Shown: one piece after another, positions 47,338 to 56,213 of the stretch | How positions within the stretch are numbered: position 1 is the stretch's first letter | Layout: every line of letters begins with the position of its first letter | Assembly: GCF_041153465.1 (NCBI RefSeq) | Contig: NZ_CP154858.1 | Location: forward strand, 186,001 to 250,000 | DNA from: Thermohahella caldifontis | GTDB taxonomy: Bacteria > Pseudomonadota > Gammaproteobacteria > Pseudomonadales > Oleiphilaceae | Length of the DNA stretch: 64,000 bases | Direction: 5' to 3' | The notes under the pieces: generated by a model | What the model was told of the DNA's origin: nothing | Database searches by the model: none | Seen by the model: the letters and a program-made list of their open reading frames with translations, nothing else | Made by a program: the position numbers and the translations under genes

Positions 47338-48576
47338 ATGACGTCAGAAGCGGCCCTGCGGCGTCGGGGCGACACGCTGTCATGGCTTGAGGCTTCCGGA
47401 TCCCCCGAGTGGTTTCAGGCCCTTCGGCCCGAAGGTATCCCGGATCAGGTGGATGTCATTCTGATTACCCACCCCCGGTTTCCGGAAGACCTGTCGTGCT
47501 TTTTCCCCTGGGCGGAGCAACTGACCACGGCGGAACAGGAACGCCTCCTGCGCTGTCTGCGGCCGCTGCTGCTGGAAACGGTGGTCATGCCCGGCCTGAC
47601 TGCCGGCATGATGTTTCTGCCCGTGCATGCCGGTGATATCCTCAACCCCAGGCGCACCCCCATTGCCCGCCAGATCCTGCTGCAGGATGCCTTTCCCATG
47701 GCCGCCCGGTATGGTGCGAAGGTGGTGTGTCTGGGCGGTCTGAATGGTGCGTTGAGCCGTTACGGGCACCGTCTCACCCCACTGGCCCGCGGCCTGGGCA
47801 TTGATGTCACCATCGGACATTCCATCACGGTGATCTGTGTCTGGGAAACACTGGTTTCCGCTCTTCGGCAGCTTGGGCGAACGCTGGCCGCCCAAACCGT
47901 CTCGCTGGTGGGGGTGGGAGGTATCGGCGAAGGGCTGCTCAACCTGATGGCACTTCGCCGGCAGTGGCCGGCACGGCTGATTCTGGTGGATCGCCCGCGC
48001 CAGCAGGGGCGCATCAGGCAGGCCCTGTCAGCCCTGAATGTACCGGCACATTGCCGGGTGGAGCTGGTGGATGCCCCGGCGGGACAGGCTTTGCCCGCTG
48101 AGCATCGGGCCTACGACGCAGACGCCATTCTGACCGCCACCAGTCAGGCTGACGTGATTGACATGGCCCACGTACGTCCGGGAACGGTGCTGGTTGACGA
48201 TAGCCAGCCGCACTGCTGGTCCCGGGAGGCCGCCTGGCAGCGCGTTCAATCGCAACAGGATATTGTGCCCTGTGATACCGGGCTGGTGGACTGCACGTCA
48301 CTTGAGTGGTTCAGCCGTTTCAACTTCGGCTTTGCCGGCGAGCGGGCCCGCAGTACCGCGTGGTCCTGTCTGGTGGAGGGGTTGCTGAAAGGACTGGATC
48401 CGACGCTGCCCTGTACGCTGGGTCATCCGGATACACAGACGCTGGCTGCCTGGGATGAGGCCTTCGGACGATTCGGGCTGGCACCGGCGCCCTTGCAGTG
48501 CGGCGGGCACGAACTGCCCATGGCGGATCTCAGGCGTCATTTCGCGGCTGCTGATTTCAGGTCCGGAAGCGCCTGA
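47338..48576 (+). CDS. NAD(P)-binding protein resembling acyl-ACP reductase; function unknown
   Basis: 412 residues. I chose ATG 47338, which has AAGGAG at the right distance; an ATG 6 bases upstream would be too close to it. The order GAKVVCLGGLNG, then GHSITVICVWETL, then a Rossmann motif VSLVGVGGIGEGLLNLM resembles the architecture of cyanobacterial acyl-ACP reductase. Overall similarity is not enough to assign that reaction. No aldehyde-deformylating oxygenase is nearby. Convergent with the chemoreceptor gene, overlapping by 20 bases. Confidence 0.65.
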   Translation: MTSEAALRRRGDTLSWLEASGSPEWFQALRPEGIPDQVDVILITHPRFPEDLSCFFPWAEQLTTAEQERLLRCLRPLLLETVVMPGLTAGMMFLPVHAGDILNPRRTPIARQILLQDAFPMAARYGAKVVCLGGLNGALSRYGHRLTPLARGLGIDVTIGHSITVICVWETLVSALRQLGRTLAAQTVSLVGVGGIGEGLLNLMALRRQWPARLILVDRPRQQGRIRQALSALNVPAHCRVELVDAPAGQALPAEHRAYDADAILTATSQADVIDMAHVRPGTVLVDDSQPHCWSREAAWQRVQSQQDIVPCDTGLVDCTSLEWFSRFNFGFAGERARSTAWSCLVEGLLKGLDPTLPCTLGHPDTQTLAAWDEAFGRFGLAPAPLQCGGHELPMADLRRHFAAADFRSGSA

Positions 48577-50509
48577 CCTGATCGCCGATGGTATCCGCCA
48601 GCGTGTGTACCCGGCTGGCGGCCTGGGTTGTCCCATTGACCTGGGTCTGGCTGTGCTGCAGCAGATCATCCAGGGTGTGCATGCGCTCGGCGATATCCTG
48701 AGCAGTCAGTGCCTGCTGCTCTGCAGATTCGTGTACCTGGGCGATCAGGTTGGCCGCATCGGTGATGGCCTGATGGGTCTCCCGGAAGATCGCCTCAACC
48801 CGCCCAATGGCGTCCAGGGATGCCTGAGCCACCCGGTTGCTGGTGGTGACCTTGTCCTCGGTGGCCGTGGCACCCTGCTGGAGCAGATCCATGATGTTGC
48901 GGATCTCACCGGTCGAGTCCTGCGTGCGCATGGCAAGCTGGCGTACCTCGTCCGCCACCACGGCAAAGCCCCTGCCATGTTCGCCGGCCCGCGCCGCCTC
49001 GATGGCGGCATTGAGCGCCAGCAGGTTGGTCTGCTCGGCAATGGTGTTGATGACGGTCAGCACATCCGAGACCTTGTGACTGTCACTGGCCAGTTGGGTC
49101 ATGCTCCGTGCAGCACTTTCCATGTGTTCGGCCATGGTCCTGAGCTGACGGATGGCGTTGTCCAGCTGGTCCTGCCCCTCGGTTGAACCTTCCTCCACCT
49201 GCCGCGCGTTGTCGTTGAGGCGGTCGGCGGTTTCCACCACCTGTGCAAAGCTGGCGGAAAGCTCCTCCGTGGCGGCGGTGACGGCCTCAAACTCCGAACG
49301 CTGGGCTTCGATGGACGCTTCGCCCGCACGGGCGCCTTCACGCAGCTCGCCTGCCGCCTGTTGCAGCTGAGCCGAAGCCTGATTGATCCTCACGCAGATG
49401 TCGCGGATGATATCCACGAAACGGTTGAAGGCACGGGCAAGTCTGCCAAGCTCATCCCGGCTCTGATGATCAAGCCGGCGTGTCAGGTCGCCGCCCCCCT
49501 GAGCGATATCCTCGAGTGTCTCCACCACCGTCTGCAGGGGATGGACGATGAGCCGGATCATCAGCAGGGTCAGCAGCACGGCTGCCAGGGCGCTGATGCT
49601 CAATGTCCAGGCTGTGGCATTCTGGCTGGCCGCCAGGGAGGCTTCCACCGCATGGCTGGTCTCGGGCAGCAGTTCGAAGACACGGGCCTGTTCCTGTTCC
49701 ATATGTTTGAGCAGGCTGGCAATGAGAGGCTGGAGATGTCCGGTGACTTCCGCGCGGATAGTGTCCGTTGCCTGCAGCAAGGTGCTGACCTGGGTCTTGA
49801 AGGTCTTCATCAGCTTGCCCATTTCCATCATCCATTGCTGGTGGCGCGGCTTGCGCACGCGTCCGGTGAGATCAATCAGGGCATTTTCGGCACCGTAGAG
49901 ATCCACCCGGAAGGCTTCCAGATCTTCCGGATCGCCGGAGCGGACATAGGCCATCAGGGCAAGCAGTGCGCCCTGCATGTGGTTGCTGGCCACGATGGTC
50001 AGGCCGGGCAGTTCACCGGCCGTTGCCGTGTCCAGCGTGGCGCGGATCTGATCCGCCAGTTCCAGGATGCGGGGCAGGGTGGTGCGCTGCAGGTTTCTCA
50101 GGATATCTGCACGTTCCCGCAACAAGGGGGCGACGGAATTGACGAAGAGCGCATCCAGCGCCCCGGAGTCTTGCCTGAGTTTCTCCGATTCGGTGAGCGA
50201 GGCCAATGCCGGATTGGCAAAATATTGCCGAGATTCGGCCGCCAGTGCTTCATAGGCGGCCAGTCCGGTATCGGTGGGGGTGCGCAGCTGCTGCTCGATC
50301 AGGTTGGCGCGTGACTGCAGGTTGCTCAGCAACTGCGCGGACAATCTGGCCACCGGTTCGGCTTCTTTCACCAGCACCTGAGTGGCCTTTCGGCTCTCGG
50401 ACTGAAACACCCACCCAAGGAGGCCCTGGGCCGCCATGAGTACAACCAGCAATGCCGGCACCACGGCAAGCTTGATGGCCAATGGCCAATCCTTGAAGCG
50501 CAGACTCAT
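48557..50509 (-). CDS. Methyl-accepting chemotaxis protein
   Basis: 650 residues from ATG 50509. One membrane helix at about 13-32 is followed by a helical periplasmic sensor domain of about 265 residues. A second membrane helix lies at about 298-320, then a HAMP domain and a long cytoplasmic signalling coiled coil. The hairpin tip is VINTIAEQTNLLALNAAIEAARAGE near residue 530. No C-terminal CheR-binding pentapeptide is seen. The ligand is unknown. The gene for a secreted helical protein lies 58 bases upstream in the same direction. Confidence 0.92.
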   Translation of the reverse strand: MSLRFKDWPLAIKLAVVPALLVVLMAAQGLLGWVFQSESRKATQVLVKEAEPVARLSAQLLSNLQSRANLIEQQLRTPTDTGLAAYEALAAESRQYFANPALASLTESEKLRQDSGALDALFVNSVAPLLRERADILRNLQRTTLPRILELADQIRATLDTATAGELPGLTIVASNHMQGALLALMAYVRSGDPEDLEAFRVDLYGAENALIDLTGRVRKPRHQQWMMEMGKLMKTFKTQVSTLLQATDTIRAEVTGHLQPLIASLLKHMEQEQARVFELLPETSHAVEASLAASQNATAWTLSISALAAVLLTLLMIRLIVHPLQTVVETLEDIAQGGGDLTRRLDHQSRDELGRLARAFNRFVDIIRDICVRINQASAQLQQAAGELREGARAGEASIEAQRSEFEAVTAATEELSASFAQVVETADRLNDNARQVEEGSTEGQDQLDNAIRQLRTMAEHMESAARSMTQLASDSHKVSDVLTVINTIAEQTNLLALNAAIEAARAGEHGRGFAVVADEVRQLAMRTQDSTGEIRNIMDLLQQGATATEDKVTTSNRVAQASLDAIGRVEAIFRETHQAITDAANLIAQVHESAEQQALTAQDIAERMHTLDDLLQHSQTQVNGTTQAASRVHTLADTIGDQVRRFRT

Positions 50510-50567
50510 AGATCCGTACTCCCTGTAAAACTGAGCAGCCGCTGGCGCAGCCGGACCAGCCGCTCGT

Positions 50568-51413
50568 TCAGATCGGTGAGCGCGGCGCTCGCAACGGGTT
50601 GGGGGAAGGCAGTGAGGCAAGGTTCAGCGACTGAAAAGTACGATGCAGATCCGCGGAGAGCATCCGGGCGACATCATAGAGATCCGACAGGGTGACCGGC
50701 CCCGTCTTGAGACTGCCCGGACGAATGGGTTCCACATCCAGCTGGCGCTGCAGCCGTCCCGTCAGATGGAGGATCTGGTAGCTGATCAGCAACAGGGTGC
50801 GTTCGGACGGCGTGTTGTCCGCCGCCGGGATGGTCCCGGACGCCTCATGGAGGGAGCGGGCCTTGGCCAGGGCATCCAGCGCCGCGGACACCCGGTCCAG
50901 CTCCCGTGCCACGTCCTTGGCGTTCGGGGGCGGCACCAGTGCGGCCATGCGCTGGGTGAGGCGCCAGAGCTGTGTGTAGTTGTCGTCCACGGTCTTGCCT
51001 AACGGCAGGTCAGGTTCCTCAGGGATCTGGCTGCCCGCGGCAACGAGCAGGTCGAAAACGCCCCGGCAGGCTTTCTCCAGCAGGGCATGGACATGGCGGG
51101 GCGCCACCGTCCCCTCCGGCAGGGATTCCGGCGGCAGCGGTGTGGCCCCGCGGGCGGTCTGCAACTGTCTGACCTGATCGTAAAAATCCAGTGTCCTGGC
51201 GTACAGGTGAATGGGCAGGGTGTTCTGGAATACCGGTGCGGGAGGGTCCGGCAGAGGCTTGTTGAGGATTCCGGCCATGGCTTCCAGCCCCGCATCACAT
51301 TGCCGGGTCAGTGCAAACACATGGTTGTTGTTGCGTATGGCTGCAGTGGCTGAAAAGGCCTGCGCCAGCAACCACAGCAACAGCACCGCACCGCCTGATG
51401 TTTTCCGGGCCAT
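50568..51413 (-). CDS. Secreted helical protein of unknown function, upstream of a chemoreceptor
   Basis: About 281 residues from ATG 51413, chosen because GGAGG precedes it; an ATG 21 bases upstream lacks one. Signal peptide ends near LAQAFSATAA. The rest is almost all helical (DDNYTQLWRLTQRMAAL, LLLISYQILHLTGRLQRQL) and resembles a periplasmic sensor or binding domain. Could modulate the adjacent receptor. No family recognised. Confidence 0.75.
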   Translation of the reverse strand: MARKTSGGAVLLLWLLAQAFSATAAIRNNNHVFALTRQCDAGLEAMAGILNKPLPDPPAPVFQNTLPIHLYARTLDFYDQVRQLQTARGATPLPPESLPEGTVAPRHVHALLEKACRGVFDLLVAAGSQIPEEPDLPLGKTVDDNYTQLWRLTQRMAALVPPPNAKDVARELDRVSAALDALAKARSLHEASGTIPAADNTPSERTLLLISYQILHLTGRLQRQLDVEPIRPGSLKTGPVTLSDLYDVARMLSADLHRTFQSLNLASLPSPNPLRAPRSPI

Positions 51414-51467
51414 GGCCTGCCTCCGTCTGCTCATGACCTCAGCATAGACCAGGTGTGCAGAAAATGC

Positions 51468-52121
51468 TCAGTTTCGGGAAAGGTGCTGCAGCGGTTTCTG
51501 AAGATGCTGCCAGACAAAATCCGCGATCAGCGGCTGGGCCTCGGCAACGGGATGCAGTCCGTCGGACTGGAAGAGATCCGGACGACCGGCCAGCGGTTCA
51601 AGCAGGAACGGAATCAGGGGCACTTGGTGACGTGCGGCGAGCCTGGGGTACATACCTTCGAAAAGATCAAGATAACGGCGACCATAGGTTTCCGGCAGCC
51701 GGATCTGCATGAGGATGGGTTGGGCTCCGGCCTGACGGATCAGTGTCAGCATCTGGTCCAGATTGCGTTCTGTCATGGCGGGTGGAAAACCGCGCAGGCC
51801 ATCGTTAGCCCCCAGTTCGATCAGCACCAGATCGGGTTGGTGAGTTTCAAGCAGCGCGGGCAGGCGGCGAAGCCCGCCGCCGGTCGTTTCGCCGGAGATG
51901 CTGGCGTTGATGATCTCCATGGGTGGCGAATGTTTTTCTGAACGTTTTGTCACCTCCAGAACCCAGGATCGGGATTGCGGTATGCCATGCGCCGCACTTA
52001 GACTGTCACCCAGAATCAGTAACCGGGCTGCCATGACAGGTGCCGGAAACAGGCTGCAGACGAGCAGGATCAGGCTCGTTGCCAACCAACGAGGATGCCA
52101 TCCGTTTTGACAATGTCCCAT
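51468..52121 (-). CDS. tesA: Secreted GDSL/SGNH esterase, TesA type
   Basis: Lipase/acyl-CoA thioesterase I-type enzyme in the periplasm. About 217 residues from ATG 52121. The signal peptide includes WLATSLILLVCSLFPAPVMA. Block I is ILGDSLSA with S40. Block III is ELGANDGLRG and block V SDGLHPVAEAQ, so the catalytic Ser, Asp and His and oxyanion Gly/Asn are intact. The start codon overlaps that of ybbA on the other strand. Confidence 0.9.
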   Translation of the reverse strand: MGHCQNGWHPRWLATSLILLVCSLFPAPVMAARLLILGDSLSAAHGIPQSRSWVLEVTKRSEKHSPPMEIINASISGETTGGGLRRLPALLETHQPDLVLIELGANDGLRGFPPAMTERNLDQMLTLIRQAGAQPILMQIRLPETYGRRYLDLFEGMYPRLAARHQVPLIPFLLEPLAGRPDLFQSDGLHPVAEAQPLIADFVWQHLQKPLQHLSRN

Positions 52122-52805
52122 GAAGCTCCCGTATTGACGGCTGAACAGATCACTTACCACGTTACCACAGGTGAGGGCGATCTGCGTATTCTTGACGATG
52201 TTTCACTGTCCATCTACCCGCAGGAGCGCGTCGCCATCGTGGGCCGCTCGGGATCGGGCAAGAGCACGCTGCTCGGGGTGCTGGCCGGACTGGATCAGCC
52301 CTCATCAGGCCGGGTGACGCTGCTCGGGCATCCGCTGGATGGGCTGGATGAGGATGAACGGGCACGCCTGAGGCAGCGTCGGGTTGGTTTCGTGTTTCAG
52401 TCCTTTCAGTTGCTGGAGGACATGACGGCCCTGATGAATGTGGCCCTGCCGCTCAAGATGGCGGGACAGGACAAGGCGGAATCCCGTGCTGCCGAGTGGC
52501 TGGAGCGGGTAGGGCTGGGGGACCGGCTGCATCATTACCCTGCCCAGCTTTCGGGCGGCGAACAGCAACGGGTGGCCATTGCCCGGGCGTTCATCACGTC
52601 TCCCACGCTCATCTTCGCCGACGAGCCCACCGGCAATCTGGATGACACCACCGGTCAGCACGTGATTGATCTGCTGTTTGCCCTCAACCGGGATGAAGGG
52701 GTCACGCTGGTTCTCGTGACTCATGATCCGGTACTTGCAGACGCCTGCGACCGGCGGCTGACTCTCGAAAAGGGCCGGCTGGTTGAAGGCGGAGGCGCAC
52801 ATTGA
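52113..52805 (+). CDS. ybbA: ABC transporter ATPase, YbbA/LolD-like
   Basis: About 230 residues from ATG 52113 (MSHEAPVLTAEQ). Walker A GRSGSGKST, signature LSGGEQQRVAIARAF, Walker B LIFADEPTGNLD and VTHDP are all intact. Divergent from tesA and overlapping ybbP by 1 base (TGATG), as in E. coli. Probably exports or extracts a lipid-like molecule with YbbP. Confidence 0.9.
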   Translation: MSHEAPVLTAEQITYHVTTGEGDLRILDDVSLSIYPQERVAIVGRSGSGKSTLLGVLAGLDQPSSGRVTLLGHPLDGLDEDERARLRQRRVGFVFQSFQLLEDMTALMNVALPLKMAGQDKAESRAAEWLERVGLGDRLHHYPAQLSGGEQQRVAIARAFITSPTLIFADEPTGNLDDTTGQHVIDLLFALNRDEGVTLVLVTHDPVLADACDRRLTLEKGRLVEGGGAH

Positions 52806-55255
52806 TGAGCCATCGACGCCTGCTTGAACTGGCGCTGGTCATCGCGGTGGCGTTGGTGACGGCAGTCAGCGTTGCCACGGATGTGATTGATCAGAAGTTC
52901 GGCACCCAGACCCGTGAAATGACGGGAGGGGACATGCAGATCCGCAGCAACCAGCCGCTGGATTCCCTGCTGAACACCCTGCCGTTGGCGGACATGGCCC
53001 ATGCGGAATGGGTCACGCTCAACGTGATGGCCTCTGCCGGCGAACAATTTTCGCTGATCACGCTCAAGGCTGTTTCCGGGAACTACCCGCTGGCCGGCCG
53101 GGTCACGATTGAAACCGCGGACGGGAAAAGGGATCTCCGGCAGGGGCCGCCTTCCGGTGAGGTCTGGATACAGCCTGTACTCGGCGAGCGGCTGGGTGTC
53201 GGGTTGGGGGATACGCTGTGGCTCGGTGACGTTCAGGCCCGAGTGTCCGCCTGGTTGCTGCGTGAACCGGATGCGACTGGCGGTTGGCGCGCCCTGTTTC
53301 CCCGGGCGATGGTCAGCCGCAGCATGGTGGATCAGGGAGCGTTGGTGAGGCCGGGCAGCCGGGCCACCTGGTCACTGGCGCTGGCCGGTCCCGCCGAACG
53401 TCTGGATAGCATCGCACAGGCGATTACCGGACAGAACAACCCCGATATCCGGATTCTGCGGCCCGGTGAGGGCCGGGATTCGGTCAGTCGCGCGGTTCAG
53501 CGGGCACGCGGATGGCTCATGCTGGTGGTTGCCCTGGGGGTGCTGCTGGCTGCGGTGGCTGCCGGCATTGCACTGGCTGGCGATGTGGAGCGGCTGCGGC
53601 CTGCAGTGGCGCTGCACAAGGCGCTGGGGGCGGACCGGCAGCGTGTCCTGCGCCACCTTCTGCTGCCCGCCTGGGGACCGGTGCTGATGCGTGCGGGGCT
53701 GGGGGGTGTCGTGCTGGGACTGGCGGTGGCGGGGGTGGCCGTGCTGGCCATGGCCAGCCTTACCGGACAGGCGGAAACCGCCGGCTTCGGCTCGGTGTCG
53801 GTGCATCCGGGCTGGATGGTCATGCCTGCACTCACCCTGACGGTACTCATTGTCTGTCTTGTCGGTCCTTCCATGCATCAGGTGTTGCAGGTGCCGCCGC
53901 TGAGAGTCCTCAGAGCCATGCCGACGGACGAAGGCCAGCGAATGGCGCGGCGACGTGGTGCCCTCTGGGCCTGGACCGGGCTGACAGCGCTGGTCCTGAT
54001 CTATACCGGCTCCCTGCGCATGACAGCCATTCTGGCCGCCGGGGTCGTGGTCTGGTGGGGCGTCTGGAATCTGGCCTGGATGCAGGCCCTGAAGGGTGTC
54101 CGCGGCCTGGTGCCACGAACCGGTCTGATGGCGAGGGCCCTGGAACGCATCGACCAGATGGGCTGGCGCGCACGCATGATGTCCGGCGCGCTCGGGCTGG
54201 TCTGGTGCCTGGTGGTCGTACTGATGCTGTTTCGCAATGAACTGCTGGGGAGCTGGGCGGAAGCGCTGCAGGAGCGGCTGCCCAATCAGTTCCTGATCAA
54301 TGTGATGCCGGAGGAACGCACCCCGATAGAGACGTTTCTGCGCGAACGCGGCGTGGATCCGGGGCAATTCTATCCCGTATTCAGAGGCCGTCTGACCGCC
54401 ATCAATGGCGAACCGGCCAGCGCGCGGCAAAAGCCTGACGAGCACGTCGAGGCGCTGCACCGGCCACTCAATCTGACGTGGACGGAAATGCTGCAGGAGG
54501 GCAACGAGATTACGGACGGACAATGGGCGGCTCCCGCATCCTCCGGTGTGCCGGCCATCTCCGTCGAAGCCGGGCTGGCCGCCCGTCTCGGACTCAGGCC
54601 CGGAGACCGGTTGCAGTTCGATGTGGGCGGGACCCTGCTGGAAGCGGAAATCACCAGCCTGCGGGAGGTGGACTGGGAAAGTTTCCGTCCCAATTTCTAT
54701 GTGATCTTTCACGCACCGCCCCCGGTCATGAATGCGGTCACCTGGATGACCAGCTTTCACCTGCCGCCCGGGGATGACCGTCTGACCTCGGATCTGCTGT
54801 CACAATGGCCCGGTGTCACGGTGCTGGATGTGCGGGATATCCTCGGCCGGGTGCGCACGGTGGTCGGACAGGTGTCCTCCGCCATTGAAATCCTGCTCTG
54901 GCTCATGTGCGCCGGTGCGGCGATTGCCGTGGTGGCTCTGGCTCGGGAAGAGGCGCAGCTCCGGTATCGATGGGTGGCGGTCAGCCGTGCGCTGGGCGCG
55001 ACCCGCGGGCGTCTGATGGGTCAGCTGGTCCGCGAATCCGCACTGGCCGGCATGCTCTCCGGTGCGCTGGCAGTTCTCCTCGGCTGGGCGCAATACGGCG
55101 CGCTTGCGCACTGGGTTTTCGAACTGCCGGTCATGGCGCCCGGGCCCGCATGGCTGGCCATCCCGCTGCTGGCCGGGGCGGTTCAGGTGATACTGACCTG
55201 GCGCCAGCACCGGTCGCTCATGGAGGTCTCGCCCATGAATCTGCTCCGGGCGTGA
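52805..55255 (+). CDS. ybbP: FtsX/MacB-type ABC transporter permease YbbP
   Basis: 816 residues. An N-terminal helix and large periplasmic domain (to about 220) are followed by membrane segments around 230-420. A second periplasmic domain spans about 500-680, and four C-terminal helices end in the FtsX-type sequence LLGWAQYGALAHWVFELPV. Paired with YbbA. Substrate unknown. Confidence 0.9.
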   Translation: MSHRRLLELALVIAVALVTAVSVATDVIDQKFGTQTREMTGGDMQIRSNQPLDSLLNTLPLADMAHAEWVTLNVMASAGEQFSLITLKAVSGNYPLAGRVTIETADGKRDLRQGPPSGEVWIQPVLGERLGVGLGDTLWLGDVQARVSAWLLREPDATGGWRALFPRAMVSRSMVDQGALVRPGSRATWSLALAGPAERLDSIAQAITGQNNPDIRILRPGEGRDSVSRAVQRARGWLMLVVALGVLLAAVAAGIALAGDVERLRPAVALHKALGADRQRVLRHLLLPAWGPVLMRAGLGGVVLGLAVAGVAVLAMASLTGQAETAGFGSVSVHPGWMVMPALTLTVLIVCLVGPSMHQVLQVPPLRVLRAMPTDEGQRMARRRGALWAWTGLTALVLIYTGSLRMTAILAAGVVVWWGVWNLAWMQALKGVRGLVPRTGLMARALERIDQMGWRARMMSGALGLVWCLVVVLMLFRNELLGSWAEALQERLPNQFLINVMPEERTPIETFLRERGVDPGQFYPVFRGRLTAINGEPASARQKPDEHVEALHRPLNLTWTEMLQEGNEITDGQWAAPASSGVPAISVEAGLAARLGLRPGDRLQFDVGGTLLEAEITSLREVDWESFRPNFYVIFHAPPPVMNAVTWMTSFHLPPGDDRLTSDLLSQWPGVTVLDVRDILGRVRTVVGQVSSAIEILLWLMCAGAAIAVVALAREEAQLRYRWVAVSRALGATRGRLMGQLVRESALAGMLSGALAVLLGWAQYGALAHWVFELPVMAPGPAWLAIPLLAGAVQVILTWRQHRSLMEVSPMNLLRA

Positions 55256-55265
55256 TGTGAAACGC

Positions 55266-55293
55266 TTGACCTCTGTGCCGCGCGCCTTAGGAT
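55266..55293 (+). promoter_or_regulatory. Candidate promoter before the frameshifted hydrolase
   Basis: TTGACC (55266-55271) and TAGGAT (55288-55293) are 16 bases apart, 31 bases before the hydrolase ATG. Confidence 0.45.
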
Positions 55294-55324
55294 AGGCGGC
55301 CAGATTCCCCATAAGGATATTCTG

Positions 55325-56213
55325 ATGGACTGGCAACGCTGGACATTCGAAGCCGAACCGGGCTTTGTGCTGCGCGGCTGGCATACCGCCCCGCGCGGAC
55401 TGCCCGTCATTCACTTCGTGCATGGCAACGGCTACTGCGGGCGTGTCTACGAACCCTTCCTCAGCCAGCTCGCCGACCGTTTCGACCTGTTTCTGAGCGA
55501 CGTGCAGGGCCATGGGGACAGTGACCTGGGCCCGCGGTTTTTGGGTTGGGCAGGTAATGCGGAAATCACCGGGCGCATCTGGGCCCATTTCCGGTCGCTG
55601 TATCCGGATGTACGCCGTATCGGGATGGGGCACAGCTTTGGCGGCGTGCTGACCCTGTTCATGTCCGCTGCCGAGCCCTCGTTGTTTGACCGGCTGGTTC
55701 TGCTGGACCCGGTTCTCTTCCCCCGGCATGCTCCGCGCCATGCGCTTTGCGGAAAGTGTCGGCGTCTATCAGCGCAACCAGATGGCCCAGCGGGCGCGCA
55801 AGCGCGGCCGGGAGTGGCAGGACCGGGGTGCGGCCTGGGCATACTTTCACCAGCGCGGGATCTTCAGGGGATGGGATGACCGGGCGCTGGCAGCCTACCT
55901 GGATCACGCCCTCAGAACGCACCCGGACGGTCGTCTGACCCTCAAGTGCCCGCCTGAACGTGAGGCCGAGATTTTCTCAAGTTCACCCAAGGGCCTGTGG
56001 AAGGCCGTTTCCCGGATCAGTGTCCCGACGGACATTTTCTACGGAGAAGGCACCTATCCTTTCGTGCCCCGGGGCGTGACGCACGCCCGGCGACGCAACC
56101 CGCACATTCACGGTCATTGCGTGCCGGGGCATCACTGTTTCATGCAGGAGTTCCCCGAGGCCACTGCCGAAACAGTCAGGGCGCTGCTGTCGGAGATGAC
56201 CGGGCGCGGCTGA
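55325..56213 (+). pseudogene. Frameshifted alpha/beta-hydrolase
   Basis: The first part (to about 55715) is an alpha/beta-hydrolase start: FVHGNGYCGRVYEPFLSQLADRF, nucleophile elbow GMGHSFGGV with Ser. At the five-C tract 55720-55724 the frame shifts, and the rest (PGMLRAMRFAESVGVYQRNQ onward, with GHHCFMQEFPE carrying the catalytic His) is read from another frame to the stop at 56213. Removing one C gives a continuous protein of about 295 residues. So this is a one-base insertion or a sequencing error. Convergent with the M48 gene, overlapping by 38 bases. Confidence 0.8.
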
